From a virus: a stretch of 64,000 bases of DNA. A model generated the notes under the pieces. It was not told where the DNA came from, searched no databases, and saw only the letters and a list, made by a program, of their open reading frames with translations. How positions within the stretch are numbered: position 1 is the first letter of the stretch; the number at the start of each line of letters is the position of its first letter. This document shows, piece after piece, positions 8,153 to 17,080 of the stretch. The stretch lies in the IMG/VR virus record IMGVR_UViG_3300050821_005171, positions 1 to 64,000 of that record; one strand, 5' to 3'. Both the position numbers and the translations under genes were made by a program.

Positions 8153-8874
8153 GACTCTGTACATGCAGCCTCCGCATTCAGAATCTCTCTGCACCTATCC
8201 CGGGCCTGCTGGATGAATTCTTTGTGTCCTGGCTGGCGATACATCGCCGTCGCGCCGTAAGCCCCAGCAAGATGCTGCACGCGATGCTCGATCTCTTCGT
8301 GAGGCTGCTTCAAAAGCATGGCGAAGATGCGATCGGCTTCGCGCCTGAGCAGATCGTCGACACCGTACCGCTCGGAATACTTCAGGAGCACGCTGCCCCA
8401 CTTGCGTGGAAACACAGCGCCCCACCCGACAAGCGTTTCCCAAGCATCGACTTTGCATTCGTCTAGATTGTACTTGCTGCGATTGCTCGGGCGGAAGTGG
8501 CCAGGGCTCAGATAGTTCGCGAGACGGCCCGTCATACAGTACCGGTCAACGAGCGTCATGATGCTGCCCGGAAGACAGTCGTCGTCCTGAACGTAGACCA
8601 ACTGAGTGGGAGCCAGCATCACGGCCACATAGCGACCGAGACATTGCCAGTTTGCGCAGGCCGGATCACCGACGAGGGTGGCATCGGGAAAGTCCGCGAG
8701 TGCCGCCTTGCACTCAGCATGGCACTGGACCCCATTGTGCCATACCAGAAAGTTCGTGAGCCCGAGCCGCTTTGCTTCCGTGAGGATTGGCACGATGTTC
8801 TGTGGGCGGCGATACGTGAGAAGAATGCCGGTCAGGCAGGAGTTGAGGTAGCCTGCTTGGTTTTGGGTTTCCAT
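8149..8874 (-). CDS. Glycosyltransferase, GT-A (GT2-like)
   Basis: 241 residues. GILLTYRRPQNI is a typical GT-A opening strand and YVQDDDCLPG holds the DxD metal/nucleotide-sugar motif at about residue 97. WETLVGWGAVFPR corresponds to the acceptor-side region of such enzymes. It overlaps the upstream gene by 43 bases; the ATG at 8874 has GAGG too close to it, so a later start cannot be excluded. Confidence 0.8.
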   Translation of the reverse strand: METQNQAGYLNSCLTGILLTYRRPQNIVPILTEAKRLGLTNFLVWHNGVQCHAECKAALADFPDATLVGDPACANWQCLGRYVAVMLAPTQLVYVQDDDCLPGSIMTLVDRYCMTGRLANYLSPGHFRPSNRSKYNLDECKVDAWETLVGWGAVFPRKWGSVLLKYSERYGVDDLLRREADRIFAMLLKQPHEEIEHRVQHLAGAYGATAMYRQPGHKEFIQQARDRCREILNAEAACTES

Positions 8875-9563
8875 CCCTCAATCTCGCTCACGTCCGTCAC
8901 GAAGTGCTTAGCCGTGCGAAGATAGTTCAACTCTCCTGTCGGATGCGCGACAGAAGTTGTCCCACAATGTTGACACAACGACGGGCAATGTACCAAGAAA
9001 TTGCGGCCTGTCAACTTACAAAAGGTGCCAACATTGAGATCGCAGCGGATTTTTTGTGTCGGGTTGGGCGGGTCAGCAAGCAGCATTCGGGCTGATTCCG
9101 CAGAGAAAACGAGAGCCAAGGCGCCATAGGCCCGTCTCGGCAAGTCGTCGGGCGGAATCGTGATCCAGCCCGTTTCACCCCCGGCTATCGCTTCGTCAGA
9201 GTGGGCTGAGTTGCAGTAGAGGCTGGCGGCTCCGCATCCGTCGAGACGGCCAGAATCGATCTCGCTAATGAGCCAGTCTCTGGTTCCCGCAGCGAGTTTG
9301 ATGTCGTCCTGAAACTGGACGATCCATTCGGCGTCCAGCGGAGGCCCGAGGCCAATCTCAATCGCCTTACGCAACGCCCCCCAAGGTCCCATGTGAACAT
9401 GGCTGGTCATGGCGAAGTGTCCACCCGGGATGTACGGCAGCACTGTGCCCGGCTCACAGACGAGAGTTGGGCCACCAAAGCCTGCGTCACGCAGGGAGGC
9501 CAGCGTTTCAAGTAGCGTCGGCTGCGGGCGGTTGCACGTCACCACGAACGAGGCCAGTTTCAT
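8832..9563 (-). CDS. Glycosyltransferase, GT-A (GT2-like)
   Basis: 243 residues beginning MKLASFVVTCNRPQPTLLETLASL, a standard GT2 N-terminus. WIVQFQDDIKLA carries the DD metal-binding motif at about residue 82. The start at 9563 lies inside the upstream Cys-rich gene (56-base overlap); longer frames translate the antisense of that gene and are not credible. It is one of two GT-A enzymes beside two GT4-like and one CgeB-like enzyme. Confidence 0.8.
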   Translation of the reverse strand: MKLASFVVTCNRPQPTLLETLASLRDAGFGGPTLVCEPGTVLPYIPGGHFAMTSHVHMGPWGALRKAIEIGLGPPLDAEWIVQFQDDIKLAAGTRDWLISEIDSGRLDGCGAASLYCNSAHSDEAIAGGETGWITIPPDDLPRRAYGALALVFSAESARMLLADPPNPTQKIRCDLNVGTFCKLTGRNFLVHCPSLCQHCGTTSVAHPTGELNYLRTAKHFVTDVSEIEGWKPKTKQATSTPA

Positions 9564-9804
9564 CGGGCTTCTTCTTGTACTCGGCACACGTACAGCATGC
9601 CTTGGTTTTTTTCTCGAATTTGTGCATCGAGCACTCACCGTGGACAGCGCACGTGAACACATGAAACGTCGTCTCTGGGCAACCTCGGCACCCTCGATTT
9701 GCTTTCGGCAAGCGGATTGCTTCCGCACCGCGATGCACGCACGGATGCTCGTACCTGAGCCGTGCAGGGTGATCTGCGAGGGAGTGCCTGAGCCTGCGGT
9801 TCAT
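9508..9804 (-). CDS. Small Cys-rich zinc-binding protein of the glycosylation cassette
   Basis: 98 residues with CRGCPETTFHVFTCAVHGECSMHK and KACCTCAEYKK: eight Cys and several His arranged as two likely zinc knuckles. Such small proteins accompany GT2 genes in planctomycete-type and phage clusters, by recollection and not by search. It starts 4 bases after the giant tail gene and its end overlaps the next glycosyltransferase by 56 bases. Confidence 0.65.
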   Translation of the reverse strand: MNRRLRHSLADHPARLRYEHPCVHRGAEAIRLPKANRGCRGCPETTFHVFTCAVHGECSMHKFEKKTKACCTCAEYKKKPDETGLVRGDVQPPAADAT

Positions 9805-9808
9805 GCTT

Positions 9809-12800
9809 CTATCCTGCGATCGCAACCCTACCGTCTGGAGTCAGTGCTGGCAAGAATTGCGGAGCCGCACCGACAGAATACAGGTTTGAGATTTCGAGTG
9901 CGACCTGCTGAAGAATTCCGGTCTGGGCATCAAACACGTCGGCAACGAGTGTCCCGTTTTGCGCGATAGGGCTTACAGACGTCCCGTTGTAAATTGCATA
10001 TACCTGACTGTCTCCTGGACGGATCAACACGCTTTCAGCGGCCGTAGCAAATCCTGCCCACTGCACATTGAAGTCGTCGTCGATCTTTAGGATACCGGTC
10101 GGAGCACCGAGCGGGAATCTCGTTGGGGCCACGGAGAGGAATCCCTGTCCCGTTACGCCCTGCTGCGAGATCGCTGCCACAAAACTTCCACCAGTCACCC
10201 CAGAGTGGTCGATCATCATTAGATTGAGCGGCCCCGGAAGATTTGCAAACGTAATCGTATGCGTGAAATTCGGGCTCGTGCCAGCCGTCGAAACTGTCAC
10301 CTCTTCCAAACCGGGAAGGACTGCCAATGCACTTTGCACCGTCGGCCCATCGGCGTTGTACGCGAGCTGGCCTGTCGTTTGAGTGTTTCCGTTCGGATCG
10401 ACAAGGCTGATCGTATATGTACCCGCAGTTGGCGTCCCGGTAACTGTCAGCGTCTGGATCGGATACCCCTGAAACTGTAAGAGGCTGATCCCCGTACCGA
10501 CGCCGATGAAGTTGACAGTGATCTCGCCGTTCGCCAGGGTCACATTGTTTCCCTGATTTACGAAGCTGAACGAGTTTGTGACAGTGATCGATCCCATGCC
10601 AGGAAAGGCCCGCAGTGCAGTCTGGATTTGGGCCGCTGTCGCGTTGTAGAGCAAGATCGAAGTCGTGTGAGAGACCCCGCTTTTGTCGACCCACTGGATC
10701 GTATATCCGAGCTTAGCCGAGCCCTGATGCAAGATTGCTGGCGTGAATGTCCCGCCTGTCGTGCCACTTGTGACCGAGATCACCGGCAGCGGACCGGGCA
10801 CGTTTACGAACGTGATTGTGTGTACAAAATTCGGGCTGGTTCCACTTGACGATACCTGAGTGCCAATAAACGCGACACCAAGTGCCTGGATCGCACTCTG
10901 CACTTGAGCCGCCACTGCGCTAAATCCGAGCGGCGTCGTCGTGAAACTGTTGCTGCTCGCGTCGGTGACGGTGATCGTATAGGTGCCAGCCGTAGGAGTC
11001 CCGCTCACAGTCAGGCTTTGCGTCGGGTACGGGCCTCCCATATTCTGGCAATCGCCGCTGATCGTGATTAGCTGAACTTCGACTGATCCTGGTTGCAGCG
11101 TCGACACCGTGAACGTCCCGCCGGTCGTAGAGTTATTCACCGTCATCAAATGCAGAATCGGTCCGCCAAGATTAGTGAACGTGATCGTGTGCGTAAAATT
11201 TGGCGATGTTCCGCTCGTAAGCACCACGAAGTTGGCCATCGCTGGAATAGCCTGGAGCGCGGCCTGCACATCGCCCTGGGTCGCGTTGTAGTTAAGCGTT
11301 GATGTTGTGTGCGGATTTCCTTGCTGATCGGTCCAGCTAATCGTGTACGTGCCACTCGTAGGGGTCCCAGTGATGGCTATTCTCTGGATGGCGTCAACGC
11401 CAGGGGTCGCCACACTGACGGCAAACGTAGCTCCAATCTCTGCCGTGCTGTTGACCACGGTCATTGCATTGATCGTCTGGCCTTCCAGGCCGTAGAACAC
11501 GATCCGATGGCTGAAATTAGGGCTCGTGCCGCGAGTAATCACCACCAAGTTCGGAAGCCCGGTCATAGCCCGCAGCGCAGTCTGGAGGTCAGATTGAGTG
11601 GCGTTGAAATGCAGCGGAGGCGTAGAGACCGGTTGATTTAGCGTGTTAACCCAATCTACGGTATAAGTCCCGAACGTAGGAAACAGCGCCATTGCGATGT
11701 CTTGCATCGGTGGCGCTGGCTTTGTGGCATCCGTGCCGACAACGTAAAGCATCCCATCGCTGCCCACGCAGAATGGCGAGTTCTGCCCGATCGTTAGCGG
11801 CTGGACAGTCACCGTGACAATCGACTGAGGAAAGCTGCCCGGATTGATTACATTCACAAAAAACCCTACGTTCATAGTGCTTTCGGCAATCTGAATCGCA
11901 GGGATTGGCCCTCCCATGTTCACAAACGAAAGCGTGTGGTTTAGCTCTACAGTCGATCCTCCGACCACTCCGGATGTGGTGACGACGGTTACCGCAGAGA
12001 AGCCGGACACCGCTTGGATCGCAGCTTGCACCGTAGCCTGATCGGCGTTGTAAATCAGAGGATCGGTCTCACCTGTGTTTCCAAGCCTATCAAACAGGGT
12101 AATCCGATAGCTCCCGCTAGGGGGGCCTGTGAGCCCAAAGAACGACACAATGAGCAATTGTGTCGCCGTATTGCCGCCGGTTACGGCTCCCACCGATACC
12201 GTAGCGCCCAGCATCGTGCTGGTCGCCGATCCAGCCGGAAACGCACCATGCTGATCGATGTAGGTGACGACGTGCTGCGTGGTTTGAATTAGCACATGGC
12301 CAACACCCGACACGGGAGAAATGCTCGGAGTTTGGAGCGTCGTGGATGCGACCGTGAACACAGAGAAGATGCCGCCCAGCGCCTGGATTGCGTCCTGCAC
12401 CTCCTGCTGTGTTGCGTTCCATTGAAGCGGGCTGGCAACGAATGGGGTGCTGGTTTGGTCGCGTAGCGTGAGTGTCCAGGTCCCAGTAGCTGCCAGCGTC
12501 GGGTTAGTCAGAGCATCGCCGATTGCTAGAAACCCTCCACTCTTGGTCGCCAGTGGCATGCAGTCCGGCCACATCCATGCATTGGTCTCTTCTGTGAATT
12601 CACCTGCTGGCTGAATCGACCAATAATTTCCGGCCGTCGTGCTCGGAGCTGGGACTGGCAAGGTTGTCTGTCCACGCGACGAAAAAATGATTCCGGATGT
12701 CGTGGTCGAATCGACCGTAATGGGCCCAGTCCCTGGAAATCTCCATACCGCGTAGAACTTAGAGCCCGTCTTGTAAACGCTCCCGCTCGATGCCCCAGTA

Positions 12801-15463
12801 GGCTTTTGATCGTATTGTGTGACCTCAGTTCCCCTGGTATACGTGCCTCCAGATAGAAACCCGTCGCTGCCATCACTTTCCAAGACTAGCTCGTTTGGAT
12901 AGCTTGCCGGACTGACCGGGTCCATGATCGTCAGCGTGGCCCCAGTCACGCTATTGGCCGTTTGAATCAGCGGATTGACAGGCAGTCCCAGATTCGTAAA
13001 CGTGAAATTAAACGTAAGGGAATATCCGAAATTGTCTCCGGGCTGACCTGGTTGGCCATTCCCTGCCTGTGCTCCAGTCGGCATGTATCCATTCGTGGAC
13101 GCGAACGCCTCAGTAACCGCCACCGACACGTTTGTCAGTGGCACCCCAGACGCAGTCAGCGCGGTATTTGCAGCAGCGTTATCGGCCGTTGCGTCGATCG
13201 GTCCGATCGTGAACGTATGACTGCTTGCGTCCGTCCAGGAGAGCGTGAATGTTCCATCAACGGTGCAATCCGGGTCCGTGGTGGCGATCGTGACGATTTG
13301 GGTTTGCACGGTCGTGTAAATGAACGGAACATGAGGCCAGTAGAAGGCTCCATTTGCGTTGGTCGCGCAATAAGTGCTTGCGAACCCACCGTAATAGACG
13401 CTCCCGCTCCGTGGTCCCCAGGGCATCACGATCAGTGGATTTTGGTGTGGAATGAGCAGGGTGGGATTATAGAAGAAGTCGTAGTCCTGTTGCCCGAACG
13501 GATCGAACGTCTGCACAACCGAAGGTGCAGCCGCAGCCACGCCGGCCGTGATCCTTGAGACCACGAAATCTCCGGTGTTCGTGCTGTTGGTGATCGAGAT
13601 CAAATTGAGTGGGCCGTTGAATCCACGGAATGTGATTTGGTGCGTGTAATTTGGCACTGTGCCGGTCGACACAACAGTGACGGCGATGATCCCAAATAGC
13701 CCCTGCAAGGCTGACTCTACGTCGCCCTCTCCGGCATTCCAGTTCAACGGCACGGTCGTCAGATGCGCTCCGCTCGGATGGACCCAATTGATATGATATG
13801 TGCCGGATGACGGAGTTCCTGTGATTGCGATCTGCTGGACCTCGTCGACTGACGGCGGTACGTCAACCAGCTCGTATTTCTGCTGAAATGGCGACGTAGC
13901 TACAAGTCCACCTGTCATGTCGACCACATGCAGGCTCTTGATACTCCCCAGAAACCCGGTAAACGTGATCGTGTGCGTGATGGTGGTGTAGTTCGGATTT
14001 GTGCCCACCGTCGTCACGACGTCAGCGGGAGCCCACGGGACCTGTCCTGATGGAACCGTGACGGCCGCCAATGGCGTGGCAAATGACGTTTGCAGGCTCG
14101 CCGCAATTTGAGCCGTCGTGACCGTTTGTTGGTTTGGGTTGTTCCAAGTCGCACGAATCAGGATGTACCCACTGAAAACCAGCACAGGGTTGCCAGTGAA
14201 TGTAATTGTCCACTTCTCGACATTCGATCCTCCAGCCGGAGACATCAGCGTAAACACTGGAGGATTCGAGTTTGGGTATGGCGTTCCATTGACGATCTCG
14301 GTGAAGGCCAAGCCATACATTGGCCCTCCAAACCCCGGGAAAGTGAACGTCAGTGTCGCGGATGGATAGCTACCAGACTGCGTCACGGTCACCGTGGCGA
14401 GTGGCAAAATTGCCTGAATTGCCGCCTGCACAGTAGCGGCGCTGGCATCGTACCGCAGAACACTCGTGACATAAGTCTGGCCGTTCAGGTCCTTCCAATT
14501 GATCTTGTAGGTCCGAGGATCATCGACCTGCGTGATTGCGATTTGCTGGACTTCCGTCGTGCCGTGCGTGATCTCCGTGACAACAAACGTCTCGCCTGGA
14601 AAGGCCGCGTTGAGATCGGCAGCCGTCGTCGCATTCGTGATCGTCATTAGGTTGAGCGGCCCAGTGAGCCCCGTGAACGTCACGGTATGCGTGAAATTGG
14701 GGGACGTTCCTGTTGTCGCGACCGTAGCCGAACCGAAGCCTGGGCAAGCCTGGATCGCGGCCTGCACTGCCGCCTGATTAGCATTCCACTGAAGATCAGC
14801 AGTGCGAAAGGCGTTCCCTGAACCATCCGTGAGAACGATCTTATAGGTGCCCACCGTCCTAGCTGGAGACGTCGGTGAAAATTGCTGGGTCGGCTCACTG
14901 CCAACAGTGACCTGCGCAATCGCCACCTGCATGGCGAAGATTTGATTGCCGACCGTAAATCCGCCGGCCGACGATCCAATGGTTCCCTGGGTTCTCTGGA
15001 AGAACGAGTGAACCTGCCCGATCAGATAGCCACCATTGGGCTTAGCGGCGACTGCAAGAATACCCACCGTCTCGTTGCTGTACGGCGTGCTGTCAGACGC
15101 TTCGCCAATAGGATTCTCGCTGAACAGCGGGTCGTATCGCAGCTTTGGCGCGACCCCGACAACAGTTCCGATGTCTGGGACCTGCCCAACAAGTGGATAT
15201 ACGAACAGCGAGTGATAGGCCGGGAACGGAACATCAATCGCGAGTCCGGCGATCGTCTCGTCGTTCTGGCTGATGTCGAACTGCTCTCCGACCTGAATGT
15301 TCGTGGGTGGACCAGGAGCCAGAGAGGTGGATTTCTTGAGAATCTGCTCGGCTGTCCCGTCTGCGAAGTATCTTGGAGCAAACGTGTTGGCGGTCAGGCC
15401 GCCGTCATTGAACCAGATTTCGATGCCGGTCCGACAGCATAGGCAACTCCAGAACCAAGTCAA
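9809..15463 (-). CDS. Giant repeat tail protein (fibre or tip candidate)
   Basis: 1884 residues built from about 12 diverged units of roughly 90-130 residues. A typical unit reads GTYTISWTDQQGN, then LNYNATQGDVQAALQAI, then SGTSPNFTHTITFTNL.GPI, and ends with the next ITGTPTSGTYT. The (A/D)VQ(A/S)A(I/L)QA helix is the clearest marker. This beta-rich repeat occurs in many large planctomycete surface proteins. A unique N-terminal region of about 200 residues and a middle segment (roughly 680-1010) interrupt the array. The start is TTG in a TTGA overlap with the upstream gene. Position behind tape measure and tip genes suggests a receptor-binding or fibre role. Confidence 0.7.
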   Translation of the reverse strand: MTWFWSCLCCRTGIEIWFNDGGLTANTFAPRYFADGTAEQILKKSTSLAPGPPTNIQVGEQFDISQNDETIAGLAIDVPFPAYHSLFVYPLVGQVPDIGTVVGVAPKLRYDPLFSENPIGEASDSTPYSNETVGILAVAAKPNGGYLIGQVHSFFQRTQGTIGSSAGGFTVGNQIFAMQVAIAQVTVGSEPTQQFSPTSPARTVGTYKIVLTDGSGNAFRTADLQWNANQAAVQAAIQACPGFGSATVATTGTSPNFTHTVTFTGLTGPLNLMTITNATTAADLNAAFPGETFVVTEITHGTTEVQQIAITQVDDPRTYKINWKDLNGQTYVTSVLRYDASAATVQAAIQAILPLATVTVTQSGSYPSATLTFTFPGFGGPMYGLAFTEIVNGTPYPNSNPPVFTLMSPAGGSNVEKWTITFTGNPVLVFSGYILIRATWNNPNQQTVTTAQIAASLQTSFATPLAAVTVPSGQVPWAPADVVTTVGTNPNYTTITHTITFTGFLGSIKSLHVVDMTGGLVATSPFQQKYELVDVPPSVDEVQQIAITGTPSSGTYHINWVHPSGAHLTTVPLNWNAGEGDVESALQGLFGIIAVTVVSTGTVPNYTHQITFRGFNGPLNLISITNSTNTGDFVVSRITAGVAAAAPSVVQTFDPFGQQDYDFFYNPTLLIPHQNPLIVMPWGPRSGSVYYGGFASTYCATNANGAFYWPHVPFIYTTVQTQIVTIATTDPDCTVDGTFTLSWTDASSHTFTIGPIDATADNAAANTALTASGVPLTNVSVAVTEAFASTNGYMPTGAQAGNGQPGQPGDNFGYSLTFNFTFTNLGLPVNPLIQTANSVTGATLTIMDPVSPASYPNELVLESDGSDGFLSGGTYTRGTEVTQYDQKPTGASSGSVYKTGSKFYAVWRFPGTGPITVDSTTTSGIIFSSRGQTTLPVPAPSTTAGNYWSIQPAGEFTEETNAWMWPDCMPLATKSGGFLAIGDALTNPTLAATGTWTLTLRDQTSTPFVASPLQWNATQQEVQDAIQALGGIFSVFTVASTTLQTPSISPVSGVGHVLIQTTQHVVTYIDQHGAFPAGSATSTMLGATVSVGAVTGGNTATQLLIVSFFGLTGPPSGSYRITLFDRLGNTGETDPLIYNADQATVQAAIQAVSGFSAVTVVTTSGVVGGSTVELNHTLSFVNMGGPIPAIQIAESTMNVGFFVNVINPGSFPQSIVTVTVQPLTIGQNSPFCVGSDGMLYVVGTDATKPAPPMQDIAMALFPTFGTYTVDWVNTLNQPVSTPPLHFNATQSDLQTALRAMTGLPNLVVITRGTSPNFSHRIVFYGLEGQTINAMTVVNSTAEIGATFAVSVATPGVDAIQRIAITGTPTSGTYTISWTDQQGNPHTTSTLNYNATQGDVQAALQAIPAMANFVVLTSGTSPNFTHTITFTNLGGPILHLMTVNNSTTGGTFTVSTLQPGSVEVQLITISGDCQNMGGPYPTQSLTVSGTPTAGTYTITVTDASSNSFTTTPLGFSAVAAQVQSAIQALGVAFIGTQVSSSGTSPNFVHTITFVNVPGPLPVISVTSGTTGGTFTPAILHQGSAKLGYTIQWVDKSGVSHTTSILLYNATAAQIQTALRAFPGMGSITVTNSFSFVNQGNNVTLANGEITVNFIGVGTGISLLQFQGYPIQTLTVTGTPTAGTYTISLVDPNGNTQTTGQLAYNADGPTVQSALAVLPGLEEVTVSTAGTSPNFTHTITFANLPGPLNLMMIDHSGVTGGSFVAAISQQGVTGQGFLSVAPTRFPLGAPTGILKIDDDFNVQWAGFATAAESVLIRPGDSQVYAIYNGTSVSPIAQNGTLVADVFDAQTGILQQVALEISNLYSVGAAPQFLPALTPDGRVAIAG

Positions 15464-15894
15464 TTCGGCCCCCCTGTATCACCGGCCGCGCAGGGGTCGC
15501 CACCGATGATCTCGTAGATCGTGCCGCCGCCATTTAGGTCTGTGATGTAAATCCACACATCTCCTGCCAAGTTGGCAATTCGATTGTAAGCCTGAACCTG
15601 TTCCGGTTCGCTGGCCGTAAGCGTCTCCGTGGCGGTGCCATCCGAGTTGACCGTGTAGAGATTGACGGCCTGCGCCTTCAGGGCGTCGTGACGACCAACG
15701 GTTTTTGCCAGAAGGATCGGTTGCGATGACGAGGCAAAGATCGAGAGGATCGTGCCCCCAGCAGTGCGATGCACTTCGCCCTGGCCGACCACTTTTGTAA
15801 TCAGCGAGGATTGGATCGCATCGACGAGCACATTCCAATCGTTGGCCGAGACCGGCTTCCCCATGAACGCTCTCGGCAGCGGCACCATTGTCAT
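15460..15894 (-). CDS. Small tail-associated protein
   Basis: 144 residues, not recognised. The opening PLPRAFMGKPVSANDWNVLVDAI resembles short helical attachment segments at the start of tail-tip proteins, followed by a predicted beta-rich part with IYEIIGGDPC near the end. Joined to both neighbours by four-base overlaps (ATGA upstream, TTGA downstream), so it belongs to the tail-tip set. Function inferred from position only. Confidence 0.6.
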   Translation of the reverse strand: MTMVPLPRAFMGKPVSANDWNVLVDAIQSSLITKVVGQGEVHRTAGGTILSIFASSSQPILLAKTVGRHDALKAQAVNLYTVNSDGTATETLTASEPEQVQAYNRIANLAGDVWIYITDLNGGGTIYEIIGGDPCAAGDTGGPN

Positions 15895-17072
15895 TGGACG
15901 TATGGCAATCCGATCTGGAGTGTGGCCCCTGGCGGAGCGTTGATCGAGAGCCCAAAGTCGAAACTAGAAGACGGATTCCCACCAGTAGGATCGGTATAGA
16001 GGTTGCCCACCGTGAACAGCTTGTAAAAGTCTACCTCTGGAAAAATATCGTCTTTGGTTTGAGTGCTGACCACCCGCTGGTAGTTCGGATCGGTCCCCTT
16101 GGGATGCGTCCTGAAGAAATAGTCCCATCCGGCAAAATCGCTGGCCTCGATCAAGATTTGCCGAATCTGAAACTTAAAGTGCAGGGACCACATCGTGACG
16201 CCGAGTGCATCATTATTTGGATTGACTCCCGTGTTGAATGGATTGGAATCCGAAGGGTTTCCTACTTGCATCGTGGCGTCAGCGCCACAGCCCACAAACA
16301 TGACCGTCCGCTCAGGCAGCCCAAAGAACGGCTTACTATTTAGCGCTCCGACTGACTGCTCGATCCTGCTCCACGGAGGAAGCGGGACGAACTTCCAGGC
16401 AATGTCGACAGTCTGGGTCGGCTCGAACTTGGTGACGTTGACGTTTTGTTCTACGGGGTCATATACGCCATTTATTTGCCACGAAAGACCTGGAGTCGGC
16501 AGCAAAATCGCGTTTGCGCCAAAGTCTGTTTTGAATTCGAGCGCGACGCCTACTGGAATCTGAGGGTCATCGTCGTTTGTGTAATACCGCTTGGTGACAT
16601 ACGAGACGGTGGCCTTGTACCCATTCGTAGGCTTCGGCAGGTTGAGCTGATTTCCGTCCGGGCCTACGCTGGAGTCAGTCCAGCAGATATCGTCAATTGC
16701 ACCCATCGGGACGACGTGGATGTGATCTACAGCCAGCCAAGGCTTTCCAGGAAATGTAGCCGGGAGCCACGTTTGGAAGATGTTTGAACCCGTTCCAGAC
16801 GGGATCGTACCCCACTGATAGCTACCACCAAAATCGATCATGAAGGCATCGATTTGGTCCCACGGCACGATGAACTGCCTCTGGGCGGTCTGCCTCCCCT
16901 CTCGCGGAGTATAGGTGTAGGTAAGACCAGCCGTTTCCAGCAGGCAGTATTGATTTCCACTCACACGCCCGACAACAGTCAGGGCAGATGCGGCCGGAGC
17001 CAGATCACCACACGACGTGTCGATCATCGTGAGCGGATCGGTGTTGTCCGGATAGTGGTGATGTCTTGTCAT
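15891..17072 (-). CDS. Tail-tip or distal-tail protein candidate
   Basis: 393 residues, no recognised family. It is soluble, rich in aromatic and beta-type sequence and without signal or membrane segments. It follows the tape measure gene by 8 bases and precedes the small tail and giant repeat genes, the slot normally used for distal-tail and baseplate hub proteins. A structural role there is inference. Confidence 0.55.
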   Translation of the reverse strand: MTRHHHYPDNTDPLTMIDTSCGDLAPAASALTVVGRVSGNQYCLLETAGLTYTYTPREGRQTAQRQFIVPWDQIDAFMIDFGGSYQWGTIPSGTGSNIFQTWLPATFPGKPWLAVDHIHVVPMGAIDDICWTDSSVGPDGNQLNLPKPTNGYKATVSYVTKRYYTNDDDPQIPVGVALEFKTDFGANAILLPTPGLSWQINGVYDPVEQNVNVTKFEPTQTVDIAWKFVPLPPWSRIEQSVGALNSKPFFGLPERTVMFVGCGADATMQVGNPSDSNPFNTGVNPNNDALGVTMWSLHFKFQIRQILIEASDFAGWDYFFRTHPKGTDPNYQRVVSTQTKDDIFPEVDFYKLFTVGNLYTDPTGGNPSSSFDFGLSINAPPGATLQIGLPYVQ

Positions 17073-17080
17073 TTAGGTGG

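Noticed and set aside
12962-13558. Several 70-200 residue frames on either strand within the giant repeat gene
   Set aside because: All lie inside a well-supported 1884-codon frame with clear repeats; the alternatives read as Arg/Ser-rich noise.
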